Shown here: positions 27,601 to 41,397 of the stretch, piece after piece | Layout of the letters: the number at the start of each line of letters is the position of its first letter | Position numbering within the stretch: the stretch's first letter is position 1 | NCBI GenBank assembly: GCA_032173965.1 | Contig: CM063288.1 | Location: 17,886,501 to 17,950,500 of the forward strand | Reading direction: 5' to 3' | DNA: 64,000 bases | DNA from: Sitta carolinensis | Taxonomy: Eukaryota > Chordata > Aves > Passeriformes > Sittidae | Translations under genes and position numbers: made by a program | The notes under the pieces: model-generated | The model's input: the letters and a program-made list of their open reading frames with translations, nothing else | Told to the model about the DNA's origin: nothing | Databases searched by the model: none

Positions 27601-30600
27601 ATATATTTCTAAAATAAAAATACAGAAGCATTTTCAATCTGGTAATAGATAGTCTATCCATAGGCCAGGAGAATTGTGTGTTAAGGATCCATCTTTCTGT
27701 ATACATTATCATCCTGAGACAGACTTCAAAGAAATTTTTTATTCAAGGGAAAAGTTAGTATTAATTTCCTATCTAGCAGGATGCAAGGTGTGTATAGCTG
27801 TTCAAAAAGCTTCTGGATTGTTTTTAAACATAGACAAGATGGAGCTTAAAGTGTGATATTATGATATCACATGGCTTATTACATGTATAGCTCGAAAAGT
27901 TACCTTCATTTTACACAAATAAAAGATTCTCTTCATCCTCCAAATTGCAAAAAGTATGTTCTCTACAAATGGCAGAATCACAGGAAAAACTAGACTCGAC
28001 TGCAAAAAAGGATGAGGTGACTATTTCAAATGTTTCTATGCGAACCATTTTGCATTTTTATGAATCCCTCCTTTGAACACTCGATGTCTTGAGATTCACT
28101 GGCAGATAACAGAATTCCAAAGTTAAATTATTTCTGTGTGAGCACTGTCAGGTTCGGACCAGGGAATTATAAAATGAGATGTCAATAGGATTAATTGCAG
28201 GGATAGAACTTGAAGAACTGTATTTTTAATTATAAAAATCAAGTTTTCCCTCCAATTTCAAAAAATATGTTAAAGTTCTTTGCATATGTCTGTGATATTC
28301 CACAATGTTAGCAATCCCACTCTGCATTTTACTTCACCATGCCAGAACTTCATACCTGGTATTCAATACCTTAGCAGTGGAAAGACAAAGACCAGATTTC
28401 ACCCTCTTTGGTCACAGGCAAAGTCATATCAGAGATCTATTTTAATGCTAAAGACCTAGATGGGATTGGGAACATGAAACAAAAATACAGAACACCTCAG
28501 TTTTCAGCTTTATCCTGTGAGCCACAGAACACATGGAATACCAGCAAATAGCAAGGTCTTAAGTGATATAAATACTTATAGCACACTCCAAACACCAGAT
28601 TACCTGTTAGCCCCTCATTTCAGCTGAGATTAAATTTTAAAAGAAGGAAGTGAAAAATTAGATTTGTTGATTCATTTGAAGAGGCTGTTATGGTTAGCAG
28701 GAAGTATTTTGTAAATATCCAATGGATTATACTTCCTTTGGTCACATACTGTTTAATTATGTAGGCTTGGAGAGATTGTACTGTAATACATTGGTAACCT
28801 CCAAATTACCCACAACAAGTACCTAGTAGGGTTGGAGGAGAATAGGAAAGACAGGTGGACACAAACCTCTGAAGTTTTACACAAATAGTAATCCCAGTGT
28901 GGTTTGCAGAGCCTAAAAGCTGAGTCAAAGAAGAGAAGGGAAGAAAAGGCCATTTATGTTTGCCAGAATCTACCTTTTCCTTTGAGGATGATTCCTAGTT
29001 AGCAAGCTCTACCATAAGCAGTGTCAGCAAGAAGCATCCCCCCTACATGCCTAAATGTAAATAATATAACTCTTAGGTTTGTCTTAGAGATGGGGAAGGG
29101 GAAATAGAATAGGAGAGTGAGCACTGCAAAGGGAGCAGTTTCGGCTTGGCCAGAAGCATCAAGACCCAAGTACCCATGATACACACCCACACAAAGCTGG
29201 TGCAAATGCCTATACAAGCATGTGACTACATACAGCACATGTGAAAATTCAAACTCTAGGCATGCTTGTGCTTTGCTTTTCTTGTGTAACTCATCACAAT
29301 CTCCTGTATGAAAACACAAAATCCCTTGTACTTCACTAAACGATCTATTTCCATAAAACACTTATTAAAATTACAGATCGCTCTAATTTAGTATGTCATT
29401 AACTAATGATGTTGTGGCTGGATTACAAACCCAATGTCACCTCTACATGTGATGCCCCAACTATCAGTTGGATGTTTGGCTCTGTGCCTGGCTACAGCAT
29501 GGGAGACCCAACCCTTCAAAGCTGGCCTTGTGTCCTTCTTTCCTCCTGAGAGAGTTTCTCCTTGTCCTTACATGGCTCTGCTATGCTCTTATTATAGGAA
29601 CAGAATACCTAAAACCTCACGCAAAGACAAATTTCTACCAGCAGAGACAGAGCAGAAAGGAACCAAGTAGGCAACATAGAAGTTGATTCAACTCACATTT
29701 TCCTTCACTTGCATTTTGTAAGGTACACACTTTACTTATGCATGCAGGAAATGCTTTTCACTCTCCTTTTTTTGTTAACTGCGTGCTCCGTTTTGGTTCC
29801 AACACACATCACCCTGTCCAAGCTGATTTCCATTCCACTAATATTCTAAATGACTAGCTTACAGCAAGCAACTTCTTGGATTTTATAGTTTTACATACAA
29901 TGAAGCAAAGAGAACTAATTGGTTTTATTTTCAAGTGAATCAGCTGAAATTACGTGTAATTTAACATGGATGTTTCTTTAACCAAGATGCAGAGGAAAAA
30001 AAAATTGATCCTTATACTTCCTTAGAAGCAGTATCAGAAGTCTGTTACTACTGACTACAAAAAGCTGTGTTTATTTTTTAAAGAAAGATATTTTTAAAAT
30101 ACAGAAGCATTTACAAAATACAAAATTTTACATTAAGTTTCACAGTGAAAACATATATGAAAGCAGGGAAATTATTTTCAACTGCAATTACAATCTCAAA
30201 GATGAGAAAGAATACAAAAGAAAACACCATTGCACGAAAAACTCAATTTATCTTTTTTGTTTCTTCTGAATGTGGATGGACTCCTATGCTAGTGACACTT
30301 GCACTATCATTGCATACTGTTAAATATAATCATCATAATTTTTGATTCATATCTATATTCATTTAGGCAATGAAAGAAATTAGCACATCATTAATGCTTG
30401 ATTTTAAAAAGGATGCATAAGAGCTTAAGTACTGCATCTAGAAAAGGTGATTAAAGGCATTGGTACATTTTTTTCAATAGCTGAATTACCACGGCGTACC
30501 AAATGACACATTACCACTGAAGTACCAATTTGAATATTGTCCCAAAACAATAAAGAGGAACAGAGGAGTACTTTGAAGACTTCTGAGACACATGTCAGTG

Positions 30601-33600
30601 ACACAGACAATACAATCTTATCCCACTGACACCCTTCAAAAAAAGCTGAAAAAGAGCATTTCAATTAAATTCATAATTTCATTAAAAAACAACATTATCT
30701 GGTAGTTATAGAAAGCCACTACAACATTTTTCTCCCTATCATGATATAGTCTATATGTGTTCTGGATCTAGAGGCCTGTGCCACAACTTGTGCAAATACA
30801 GTAAAACAGTATCACCAACTGAAAATAAGACTTTAGCAAAAGATGCTCGTTTTGTTTTTATAATAAACTCTTATATGATCAAAATTTTACACTTATCTTT
30901 ATGCAGGAGGTTTTTAATAGGCTTTTTCTTTTGTTACTGTAACCATGACAATTCCTAACCATAATATAGCTATCAATTTAATAATATCTTCATTAACATA
31001 AATGGTATCAACTTCAGTTTTGATCTTTCTGCAGGGAATACAACTTCAAATGACAGATAACTCTCTCAGCTAGCTACATTTTTATATCATAGCAAATGAA
31101 ACAACTGGTTTGCTGATAGAGTTAGCAAACAGGACTTACGAAACTCCCCCAGTCAAGTTTACCATGGCTTTAAATGGGTATCTGCTCAATTTGTGGGATC
31201 TGCTTTAGTTTGCTAAACTCCTGTGAATGCCTGTTTCTCTGCCACAGGGGCTTAGATGGGCTGAGGTTTATTTTCCTAAACCATAACCTGAAGACAAGCA
31301 ATATCTGACACCTCCAAGAAAGAGGCTCAGTCTGGCACCTTGGGCTTTTATTTAGCTAGACCAGCCTAGAACCCACAGTACCAACTGCCCAAGAAAGATC
31401 ACAGTATGGTATTAGCTAAGGAAATGGTTTGAATTACTGGGTTTTATCCAGAGCCATAACAGTACAGAAAAGCATTTCTTCCTGGCAGCCACTGAATTAA
31501 GTGCTGCTTCCAAAATTGATTAGGTGCAGAATTACAATTTTAACAGTGGGTTTGGCTTTTGGTGTGAGGTAGAGGAACAACAGATTGAAAGACAATTTAG
31601 CGTTGTAAATATGTGCCTTATTGCACACACACTAAAACCTGCCAGCTTAAGTGAGATGTTTTTCTCCTTTTCAAGAAATTTTAAAAGAGACATCATTTTG
31701 ATTAAAACCCAGGGGAAAGTTGAAGTCATAAGAGCAGAGAACAGCTCCTACTCAGAACAGTGAAAAAACAAAGATCCTGTTGTTCATAACTGCTCTGATT
31801 CCAGGTCATGTTAGCTTTTTGTGGCATTAAGCAACGGCTGCTTAAAAACTGTCTTTCTGCAGACCAGGTGGACAAAAACACAGCTGTGTAGATCACTACT
31901 TTTCTGATAACACTAAAAAAATCTAGGGTACAGTTGAGCTGCTAATAAAGCCTGCAGAAGACATTCTCTCTCACCCCACATAATCTTCTGGTATGTGTTC
32001 AAGGCACAGTTACTCCTTTTTAATCATATATTACCTGTTAGCAACTCTTAGTCAAAAGATTCCTACTCTCTCTTCCTTTGCTCTATAGGAGGTAACTATT
32101 ATCCAGTCTTTTGCCTTCCTCCATCAATTCGTACAGAAAAATCTCACCCCCCAAGTCACAAGTGTGCCTCTGCTCAAGGACCATCACCACCTATCTTCTC
32201 TTGTCTGGTTGCCCAGAGTATTTGATTCTCTCTTGAGGCAGTCTTTCACACCTGCCTCCTTGGGTTTGCAGACGCACTGCTCAGCCATCTGGGAAACTTT
32301 CTAGGCCTCTCTTTCTGGTGGAAAGAAAGTTGTTCTGTAACACCCGCTTAACTAAGTATTACTAAAGCTTGTGATCCTTTTGGGTCTTCACTTTTTTTTC
32401 AGTAAACCAAGTACAGATCCATGACCTTCCTCCAGCCTCTCCCACACTGGAATTTCAACTGCAATAATTGCAGCGTTTTGTTACAATAGGATTTTTACTG
32501 CTATTAAATTTAAACCAAGTATGAGTTGCAAATTGCTTCTAGCCTAGGGCAGACACATCTTACTCCAGGGCTTAATACTTTATTTGACCCTAGTTTGACT
32601 TCATATCAGGATCTACAAGACTAATCAGATGGGCAGCTTCAAAGAAGCACCAGGCATTAGCTTTTTAGGGCTTTTCCTTAGAAATTATTCTTCTAAGAAT
32701 GAGCACATGAACAGTAGTCAGTTTAAGAACAACAAAGACTGCTTCCACAAGCTTTTCCTTTTAGGAAAAAGGAAAATATAGGGACACAATTCAAGGACCT
32801 GCAAGACTACAGCAGCAACCTCATTTAAGAAGTGTTGCACATAAGCAGTAACACAGGTATTATGAGGCAGAATACCAGTGTGCACAAGGCACTTAATATG
32901 TGCAATACTCTATTTATCCCCTTCAGGAATTCTAACCTCCTACAAACTGAGTCAAGAAAAAACACAAACTGCATCTATAATAAATTTGCCTTATAAGCAG
33001 CAATACAGTCATATTCTGCATTTACAGGAAATTCACTAATGGATGTGGACACAGCCCTTAAAAGACCTGAAAGCTTGGGATCTTCTCATTCAGTTTATTT
33101 CTTAGCATCTGGAAGGGCTATAAGAAATTTTTCCTCTACACATTTTTGACCCTTTTGCCAAAATTCATACTCTTAGTATCTTATGTACTGTGATAAATGA
33201 GGCTCTTTTTCACCTCTGTTTGCATGCCATCCCTAAAACTCATGACATTATTAACCTCTGTTTTTCAGCATCTAATAGATGTCATTAGAAAAACAGTTTT
33301 AATAAATGCATCCTGGAACACTCAGTTTGAAGCTAAGGTACCATGCATGAAAAGGAAAAATAATGATAAGTGATAAATGGGATAAAGATTTTAGGGAAAT
33401 TTTATTGTATTTAATTAATCTACCATTTTTACTAAGTTGCTTTCAAGTGAAATGGCTTTTTACCAACTCCTTTTGAAAAGGTTAGAAGGGTATTCCCTGA
33501 GCTACAATCATTAGCATATAGATGTCTCTAAGTGTTAATTTCTGTTTTCACTGAATGAATGTAATTTAAAATGAGGCCCTTTCAAATCAGTTAACTTTGG

Positions 33601-35082
33601 CCATTTGAGGAAGATAAGAAAAACGGACTCAAGCATGAACCCAGCAAAACCTGCTTCTTAAGGATAAATATATGTGACTATTTAAGAGTCTTCATTGCCA
33701 CATGCTGCAAATGATAGATTTCAGGAAAATTATGAGAAAAGGTGGATGATAGGATTAAAGTCCTTCCACTAGGTGATAGAGTCCATTAATAGGGTTAACA
33801 ATAACAAAAAAGACGGGTTATTTTTCTAGTTCATTTTTAAAAAGAGTTGAAAACCAGCCTGGAAATTACAGTGGTGGCAATTAGTTCTATACCTACAGCA
33901 AGTGCTTAATTTCTCCTCTTTCAGTTTTATGCAACAAAGGAAGAAATTTAGGAACTGATCCATCTCCTAAATTAATGAATAATACACCAACTCATCTTCA
34001 TCTGGATAAGGCTCAGGAGTCTTTTGAGGTTTTCATTTAAAAATAACCCAGTCCATATTCAGTATGATGTACCATGAACCTCTGACACAGCTGTCCATCC
34101 AGGCCTGCCACATGCCCCAAGAAGAGAGGGTTTCTCTTTAGCAGGTTTCTAGCATATATACACCATAGAACATAGCCAATAAAGACAGAATATTTGTAGT
34201 TAAATATACCCTATTCTCCAACACAAAAGCATACCTTCACCATAACATAACTTTTCTGAAATTATATTTTTCTCCAGTGATAATTTCTTGCTTCAATGTT
34301 TTTAATTCATGGGAGAAAAAAAAAAAACAAAGAAACAAGCAATCAAATTCAGTCTTAGAGAACAGGAAATCAACATGAAATTTGGGGAAGTGATTTGTCC
34401 TAACCTACATAGAAATTCCACCTGTTCTGGCAAAGCTACAGTTTTTGATTATACTTAATTTGCACATACTGAAATGATCATTGCTATATTTTGGTTAAGT
34501 CCTCAGAAAATATGTTTGCTCTGAACATATCAGGATCTGGAGAAGTCAGACTCAAGCCACCATTTCCTTGGCAGCAGCAGATGCCTCAGATGTGGCAGGT
34601 GCTAGGAAGGAAACCATAAAGACCATCCTTTCTTTTTATCCATACAAGATATGATTATATTAGGGAAGGAAACAATGCATTGTTCAAAAAGTCAAAAAAC
34701 AGGAGTAAGAGGAGAAACTAACACCTTGTCAGCCCTCTTTTCAGAAAAAGAGAGCAGCAACAAGCACAATATTGAGTATGATAGATAAAATTGAAAGTCA
34801 GACAACACATACATCAAAAATACAAGAAAAAAAAATACACAACCCCCTGCTTCTACATTCTTGTTCATCAAGAGAGATTAATAGAAATGTTCTAAGTTCT
34901 TTCTCTCTGCCAATTCTATAAGCTGCTCCATTAAATCAACTGAATATTCCTGTTGTAGGCTATACCTGGTGGATCGGTCAAGAGAGAAGTCAATAATTTT
35001 TCCTTACATATAACTTTTCTCTTGTTCCCTACTTAATAATCAAAACCAATTAGTTATATTCAAATAGCATTTAGGTTGCAAA
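24607..35082. other. Intergenic, no gene seen
   Basis: AT-rich DNA without recognised repeats for more than 10 kb, which is unusually repeat-poor. Open frames of up to 120 codons (such as 28999-29361 on the minus strand) have no recognisable domain. Candidate conserved elements lie at 24690-24850 and 25740-25990. Confidence 0.65.
27852..27871. repeat. Perfect inverted repeat, 8-bp arms, 4-bp spacer
   Basis: TGTGATAT, then TATG, then ATATCACA. It is a small palindrome with no evident partner element and is possibly coincidental. Confidence 0.7.
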
Positions 35083-35975
35083 GTCCTAGAACATCCCGAG
35101 TTAGAAGAGACCAACAACAATCATCAAGTTCAACTTCCAGTTCTGCACATCCCCTAAAATCACACCATATACCAGAGAGCATTGTCCAAACTCTCAAACT
35201 GACTGGGGAGCTCCCTGGGGAGCCTATTCCAATGTTCAATCACCCCCTATGTGGAGAACCTTCTTCTATTATCAAACCTAAACCTCCCCGACACAACTTC
35301 AGGCCACTCCCTTGTGTCCTAGTGTTGGTTACCAGGGAGAGATCAGCCCCTGCTCCTGCACTTGCCCTCATGCAGAAGCTAAAGACTGCAATGAAGCCTC
35401 CCCTATCCAAGCTGAAAAAACAAGGGACTTCTCATACAACTTCCCCTTGAGACCATCCTTATAATCCTCTTTTGGGCACACTCTAACAGCTTTATTTTGT
35501 GGCACCCAGAACTGCACACAGTCTCCAGGCTGAGGCCACACCAGAGCGGAGCAGGACAATCCCCCTCTCTCACCCAGCTAGCAATGCACTGCTTGATGCA
35601 CCCCAGGACAGAGTTGGCCCTTTTGGCTGCCAAGGCACTGCTGACTCATATTCCACTTATGGGATCCCCAGGTCTCATTCCATGAGGCTGCTGTCCAGCC
35701 TCTGTTCCCCAGTCTGTAACGTACACATGAGGTTGCCCCATCCCAGGTCCAGCACTGCAGAATCTAGCACTCACACATGTTAAACTTCATACAGACTGGT
35801 GGCTGTCCATCTCTCCAATTTGTCCAGATTTCTTGGCAGGGCCTTTCTGCCCTCAAGGGAGTCAACAGCTCCTCCTAATTTAGTGTTATCAGTAAATTTA
35901 ATATGCCTTCAAGTCCTGCATCCAAGTCAACATTCAACAAGGGAGAAAATAATTCATGAAACAAGCCCTGACAAT
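35083..35975 (-). mobile_element. CR1 LINE 3' fragment, long
   Basis: About 0.9 kb of CR1 3' region lies in minus orientation. Read on the + strand it starts with the degraded tail complement (TAGAAGAGACC) and passes the GAGCATTGTCCAAACTC, GGGGAGCCTATTCCAATGTT, AACCTTCTTCTATTATC and CTGCAATGAAGCCTCCCC landmarks. It then enters the more 5' part (AGGCTGAGGCCACACCAGAG, TGATGCACCCCAGGACAGAG). It is non-autonomous: the short open frames across it are interrupted and no reverse transcriptase is encoded. Divergence suggests an old copy. Confidence 0.88.
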
Positions 35976-38231
35976 TACACAGGCATGCAAGACTACTGAT
36001 TTGAGTTCAAATGAAGTTCTCTTCCTGGGAAAGGGAATCTCAATGCAAACTTTCCCCTCTACATGCTCCAGATAATTTGTCGAGATCAGTTCTCTTACCT
36101 CAGACTTCCCTCTTCTCTACCAACAACCAAAAGACAGGCCAGCTGATGTCAGCTCTAGTATGGATACGAGACTATTTGGACTTGGATTAAGACCAGCAAC
36201 AGGGTACATGAAATAAACTGAACAGATAGTAAGAACATTCAGCTTTGATACTGTTTTTTATCCTGGCCACTTTTCTGCATCAGAGTTGCTTGAAATATGC
36301 TGATAATGCCAATCTTGAAAATAAGCCTTATACTCTTCAGATAAGCATCATACGTTATGCAATCTTAATATTGCAACAACAAATATATAAACAGGCCAAC
36401 CTCTAGCTGGTATTACTATGAATTGTTGCTAATAAATCTAGCTTTGACTAAGTCATGCAGTGGAACTGCAGGTACTCCAGTCTCTGATGCTGGATGTGAA
36501 TTGGCTAGAGAAGGAGCTTCCCATACACAGAATTCCTCAAGATTACCTAAATTTACACTTTTTATGAGCATGATGTACACTGCATATTGGCTTCAAAAGT
36601 CCTGGTCTATAAATAAGCAAAAAACTTACATGAAAAAGGCCAAGTAAAAGTTATGAAATGACTTTCACCAGTTACAGGACTATCTCTGCTATCCATTGCA
36701 CAATGCTTTAAACAAATTCTAAGCAAACATTTTTATCTTGGTTTCTAATCTGAAAGATATTCAAAAAAAGCATGACATACTTTTTACTGTCATTTGCATC
36801 CCTGAAATTCTATTCAGCTTGTAAATTCTCCTGCATACAGTTCCCATAGTTTCAAAAAGCTCAATAAATTTCTTCACATCATCCCTTCCACAACAAAAAT
36901 TACTAAAAAACTCTTATGCTTTTAGCAGAGCTGTAAATAAAAAATGCCATCATATTCTGTATTTTACAAGGCTCTTCATGCAAGTAGAATCCTTGTAGTC
37001 TGTTCTCAGTGTGTATGAAATGTGCACAGTCTTTAGAAATGCAGATAATCAAAAAAAGAGCCACTAGGGAAACAAAGTGATAACATTAGCTAATGCCACA
37101 CAGTAATGTTTATTTAACAAATCTGTGTTGCATGCCTGACATTTCCCCTGGCATCAATTTATTTTGTTTTGCTTTTCTCTGATAGTAGCACAAATGTGTT
37201 TAAAATGTAAACTTATATTACACCTACCAAAGTGTATACACAATATAATAAAAACATATACAACTTTTTTAATATCTTATGGGAATACATACTAGAGATG
37301 TGTAGAAAGCCCAGCTGCCAAAGTAAACAATCTAGATTATGGAGAATGTTCATTTTTACTTTCTCAATAGCTACTAAAACTGCAATTGTCAGTGCACTGT
37401 ACATCACTGCATTATGTTATTTATAAAGTGCCACAATGTGACAAAATGATGCTATCCATCAGGATCCAATCTTAACTGAATGTGGCAGGGGAAGTGGTGT
37501 GGATGGAAAGAGATCTTCACAGACCATTCAAACTGGCAGTTTGGAATAGTTTCAAATGGCAATTTTCAGAAGTTTAATTTGCTGGTCATTTGTAAAAGTA
37601 TACACAAATGATTCAATGAACCAAATTAGAAAAAAAAAATTCTACTTTTAAACTTCTCTAATCAAGCCATCTCTTTCTCCACTTTTCTTCCAGACAAAGT
37701 TCATGCTGCTTCATTCATCCACTTGCTTCATTCTCATTTCATTAGAGCCCTAGATTTTTTGGCCTTTCTTTTCAGGATCAGTACCTTTCTTGACTTAGAA
37801 AGCCAGTCCACCCAGTTGTCTCAAAAAATCCTATTTATTTTCCCTTTTCCCTGATATCAAACAGTCTTTTCTGCCTCACTGGACTTTTTCCATACAATGA
37901 CAACCCCAATTTTATATCTTCTCTTCTAAAATATTCAAGTTATATCAGACTACACCAAGGATAACACTGGACAACACACCAGGCAGGATGACATCCTCTC
38001 TCTTGTGTATACCCATAAACTACTTCTGCAGTAACAATTTTTTTCTTTTTAAATGGGAAATAAAAAATGTAATTAAATTTAAAGTAATGGGGAAGAATAA
38101 CCCTGAGGCATGCATATGCAATGATTGGTCAGCAGATACTACCACTACAAAGGCACCAGTTCAATTCTCAGGGGTCAGAAAAAACAAACAGCATTAAAAA
38201 CTGAAGGAAAAATATGGTAAAATAGCCAAAC

Positions 38232-38498
38232 AAAAGGCAGCAACTGACAGAATGAGAGGACACAGTCTTAAACTGCACCAAGGGAAATATTGGTCAGATA
38301 TTAGGAAAAAGTTTTTTATGGAAAGAGTGATAAAGTACTGCAATGGTCTGCCTGGGGAGGAGGTGGAGCCACCATCCCTGGATGTGTTTTTAAAAAAGAC
38401 TGCATGTGGCACTCAGTGCCAGGGTTTAGTTGAGGTGTCAGGGCATGGGTTGGACTGGATGATCTTGAAGGTCTCTTACAACATAGTGGTTCAGTGAA
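38232..38498 (+). mobile_element. CR1 LINE 3' fragment
   Basis: About 265 bp of CR1 3' end lies in + orientation, with landmarks TGGTCAGATATTAGGAAAAA, TGCCTGGGGAGGAGGTGGAG, CACCATCCCTGGATGTG, TTGGACTGGATGATCTTG and AAGGTCTCTTACAACATAG. It is opposite in orientation to the CR1 copies at 35 kb and 41 kb. An 81-residue open frame across it is a by-product of the repeat. Confidence 0.9.
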
Positions 38499-39551
38499 AA
38501 AGGTCAAAATATTACATGATTTTGTAAATCCAAATACTCACAAACCTTTTCTTTTAAATGCAGCTCTGATTACCTCACTGAAGAGCCAACAGGAATACAG
38601 AAAACATTCGAAAGGGAGCCAGTTCAACTCTTCAACTGGTCTCTTGCCCAGAACAGTTTCACCCATATCTATAAAGTTACAATTGCTGAAGTAAAGCACA
38701 TCATCTGATCTCTACTTGTTGCTCATCAACATCTGATAAGCATTTCAAGAAGCATGTTTAAAAAAGACACAAAGAAATTTCTCCACATCATGAGAACTGC
38801 AACTCTTTGCCTGAGAGGGGGTGGAAATGAAGAGTATAAATGGGACCAAATGGCTACCAATAGTTCATAGTCCAGTAATAACTAATTAAGGACTATATGC
38901 AGCCCACTGAAAGAAGGTCTCCAAAGACAGGTTACAAAAGGGGACCCAGAATTTTGGGGATGAGGTGAGGAGAAACCCTTACTTCTCAAAGCAGCTGTTC
39001 CTAAAGGCAAAGGGTACTCCTCTTTGCAACTTGTTTAATCTCATCTCTTCAGTGCTCCATTGTGCTTTCTCCAACTCTCCTGCAGAGACAGTCAGCTTGC
39101 ATTTCTATCGCTGACAATCATTAAGTTTTCCAGATGCAGGAGTTTGGGGCAAAATGTTTCACAGATGAGAGGATACATCAAAATTATTCTTTGACCCAAA
39201 GGAAATAATACCCTTAAACTCATTTGCATGGGCCCATACCTCCAGTTATAAAGCAAAGTATTGAAAAATTAAAGCAAACTAATGGAAAACTAGGTTTAAC
39301 AAGGAACTGTACACATCTAGGTAGTTTTGACTAGATATGAAATTAATACCACAAGGTTTGTTATTTTAAACTATCCTTAAGAGACTGGGATTAGATATAG
39401 GACCTATTTTATAACATAGAAGTATTACTGCTATTATTTCCACAGCAGAATCTGGATGAAAATGCTAGGATATGTTGCCATATGGTCATATTTGATCAGT
39501 TCCCCACCTCCTTCTATTTTCTTCTCCCTTATGAGGGCAGCTTGTGTTGCA

Positions 39552-39715
39552 CAAAAAAAAAAAAACAAAAACAAAACAAACAAACAAAAAAATCAAAACC
39601 AAACAATAAAAAAAGCCCAAGAACAAAACAAAAACCCACCACACAACAAAAATCCCAAACAACAAAACCAAACAAACCCCAAAAACAACAAAACCAAAAT
39701 CAAGCCTACAAACCA
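39552..39715 (+). repeat. A-rich (CAAAA)-type low-complexity tract, longest in window
   Basis: About 160 bp almost devoid of T and G on the + strand, built from CAAAAC, AACAAAC and CCAAAAACAAC motifs. It opens with a pure A-run just after a CTTGTGTTGCAC segment. All frames over it are open by composition: K/N/Q-rich on +, hydrophobic F/V/L on -. Confidence 0.85.
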
Positions 39716-39775
39716 TTACATGAAAAGATATTAGTCTAGGTATAATGCATGACCTAAAGATATGTTGGCCTATAT

Positions 39776-39798
39776 AAAAAAAAAAAAAAAAAAAAAAA
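39776..39798 (+). repeat. Poly(A) run, 23 nt
   Basis: An uninterrupted run of A on the + strand, about 60 bp after the preceding A-rich tract. No retrocopy was recognised upstream. Confidence 0.9.
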
Positions 39799-40840
39799 TC
39801 ACTGTTTACTTATTTGACTGATAATTCCTCTACGTGGCAAGAAAACAAAAAGAACATGAATGCTTGCTCAAAGACACACCATGCTTTGCATTATAATAAT
39901 GAAAGTGTCTGTACATTATAGTCACAAATGTCACTATTTCTATGACTAAAAGTTACTAAATTTCATTAAATGTACAAACAGCACACTGATACATTTGGCA
40001 CACTGCTGTGTTCTGTTAGTATGTACACAGTACATAGGTTGTACTTCAGAATATGTCTTGCTGGGTACCAAGAGTCTAACATCTGAACATGTCCATGGAA
40101 TTATTTTTGAGTCTGGCATCTTAAAAATAGTTTAGTTAATGTTCAGTGGAAAGCAAACCTCCTTCTCTGACCTCAGTGTACCACACTAGCATGATTAATT
40201 TCCATCTATCACCAGGATCAGCAGTAAAAGAATTGGCAGATATCTCACTTTTTAAGTGGAAGACACCTCAATGCAGGCACCTACTTCTTTGGTACTCTTT
40301 CACAGTTTCATGTACTCCTGATCTCTATTACCTCTACAGAAAATTCTAGTCTTTTTCAGTTGGCAGAGGAAAACTAAAGACTCCCACAAAAAAATTATAA
40401 CCACTATATTTATTCCACATTCATCAACTTGACATGATGAGCCTTTATTGTACTTCCTGCTAAAGATGATTTTCCAGCACAAACACCAGTCAATATAGAA
40501 ATGTTTAGGTCAGACTAATGTGTTACTGGCTCTAGGCTACAGTGTTTTATTTTCCTTCTTCAGTTCCAGTGCTGTTTATCCTCATACAGCATCACTCTAG
40601 ACCTTTCTCTGCCACTACTGTTTTTTTTGACCTGTTAGTTGCCCTTGTCTAGATCTGTCATTGCCTCTATCCCAAGCTCAAAAACTTGGGCAATAACATT
40701 CAAGATTTCCTAGCAGAAGTCTATAGTGTAATCATTATATGATTTTGGAAGTGTCAGCTGAGGGCAACGTGCAAAAGCTACCACTCTTTGAAGCCTCACT
40801 TTTCTTGGGTTTCTACTACAAAAAGAATCTCCTATGCATA

Positions 40841-41285
40841 ATATCACAGAATAAGCTAAGTTGGAAGGGACCCATCAGGATCATGAAGTCCAATCCTTAG
40901 CCCTGCACAGAACACTCCCCTAGAGTCACACCATGTGCCCATAAGCATTGTCCAAAGGCTTCCTGAACTCCATCAGGGTGGGGCTTTGACCACTTCCCAG
41001 GGAAGCTTGTCCCAGTGCCCAACCAGCCCCAGGTGAAGAACGTTCTCCTGATATCCAGCCTAAACCTCCTTGACACAGGCTTATGCCATTTCCTCAGGTC
41101 CTGTCACTGGTCACACTACTAAGAGTGATCACTACTTGTCCCTCCACCTCCCTTCATGAGGATGTTGAAGACTGCAATGAGGTCTCCCCTTCTCCAGGTG
41201 GATCTCAGCTGCTTCTTATAACGTTTCCCATCCAGATCCTTTACTCATCTTCACAGCCCTTCTTTGGACACTGTAATTTGGATAC
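40841..41285 (-). mobile_element. CR1 LINE 3' fragment, comparatively young
   Basis: About 445 bp of CR1 3' end lies in minus orientation. Read on the + strand it begins ATATCACAGAATAAGCTAAG and TTGGAAGGGACCCATCAGGA, runs through CACCATGTGCCCATAAGCAT and CCCAACCAGCCCCAGGTGAA, and ends at CTTCTTTGGACACTGTAATT. The opening is similar to the tail of the SINE at 14.2 kb, so both may derive from related CR1 subfamilies. It is followed by an A-rich tract at 41324-41397. Confidence 0.9.
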
Positions 41286-41323
41286 ATAAGTTTTGGGTTT
41301 TGACTTTTTATTACTGAATGACA

Positions 41324-41397
41324 GAAAAAAAACCCAAAAGAAACAAACAAAACTCAAACTCAAAAACAAACAAAAACAAATTACAAACAAAAAACCC
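41324..41397 (+). repeat. A-rich low-complexity tract beside CR1
   Basis: An A/C-rich tract with CAAAC and AAAAACAAAC motifs, lying 39 bp beyond the truncated end of the CR1 copy at 40841-41285. Confidence 0.8.

Noticed and set aside
28999..29361. 120-codon minus-strand frame
   Set aside because: No recognisable domain, ordinary AT-rich surroundings, and no splice or promoter context; its length is within chance expectation for 64 kb in six frames.
35076..35999. Several frames of 60-124 codons near 35-36 kb
   Set aside because: They lie within the inverted CR1 LINE 3' region, which is not protein-coding.
39456..39739. Overlapping K/N/Q-rich (+) and hydrophobic F/V/L-rich (-) frames of 76-92 codons
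   Set aside because: Purely the translation of an A-rich low-complexity tract; the membrane-protein look of the minus frame comes from T-rich codons.
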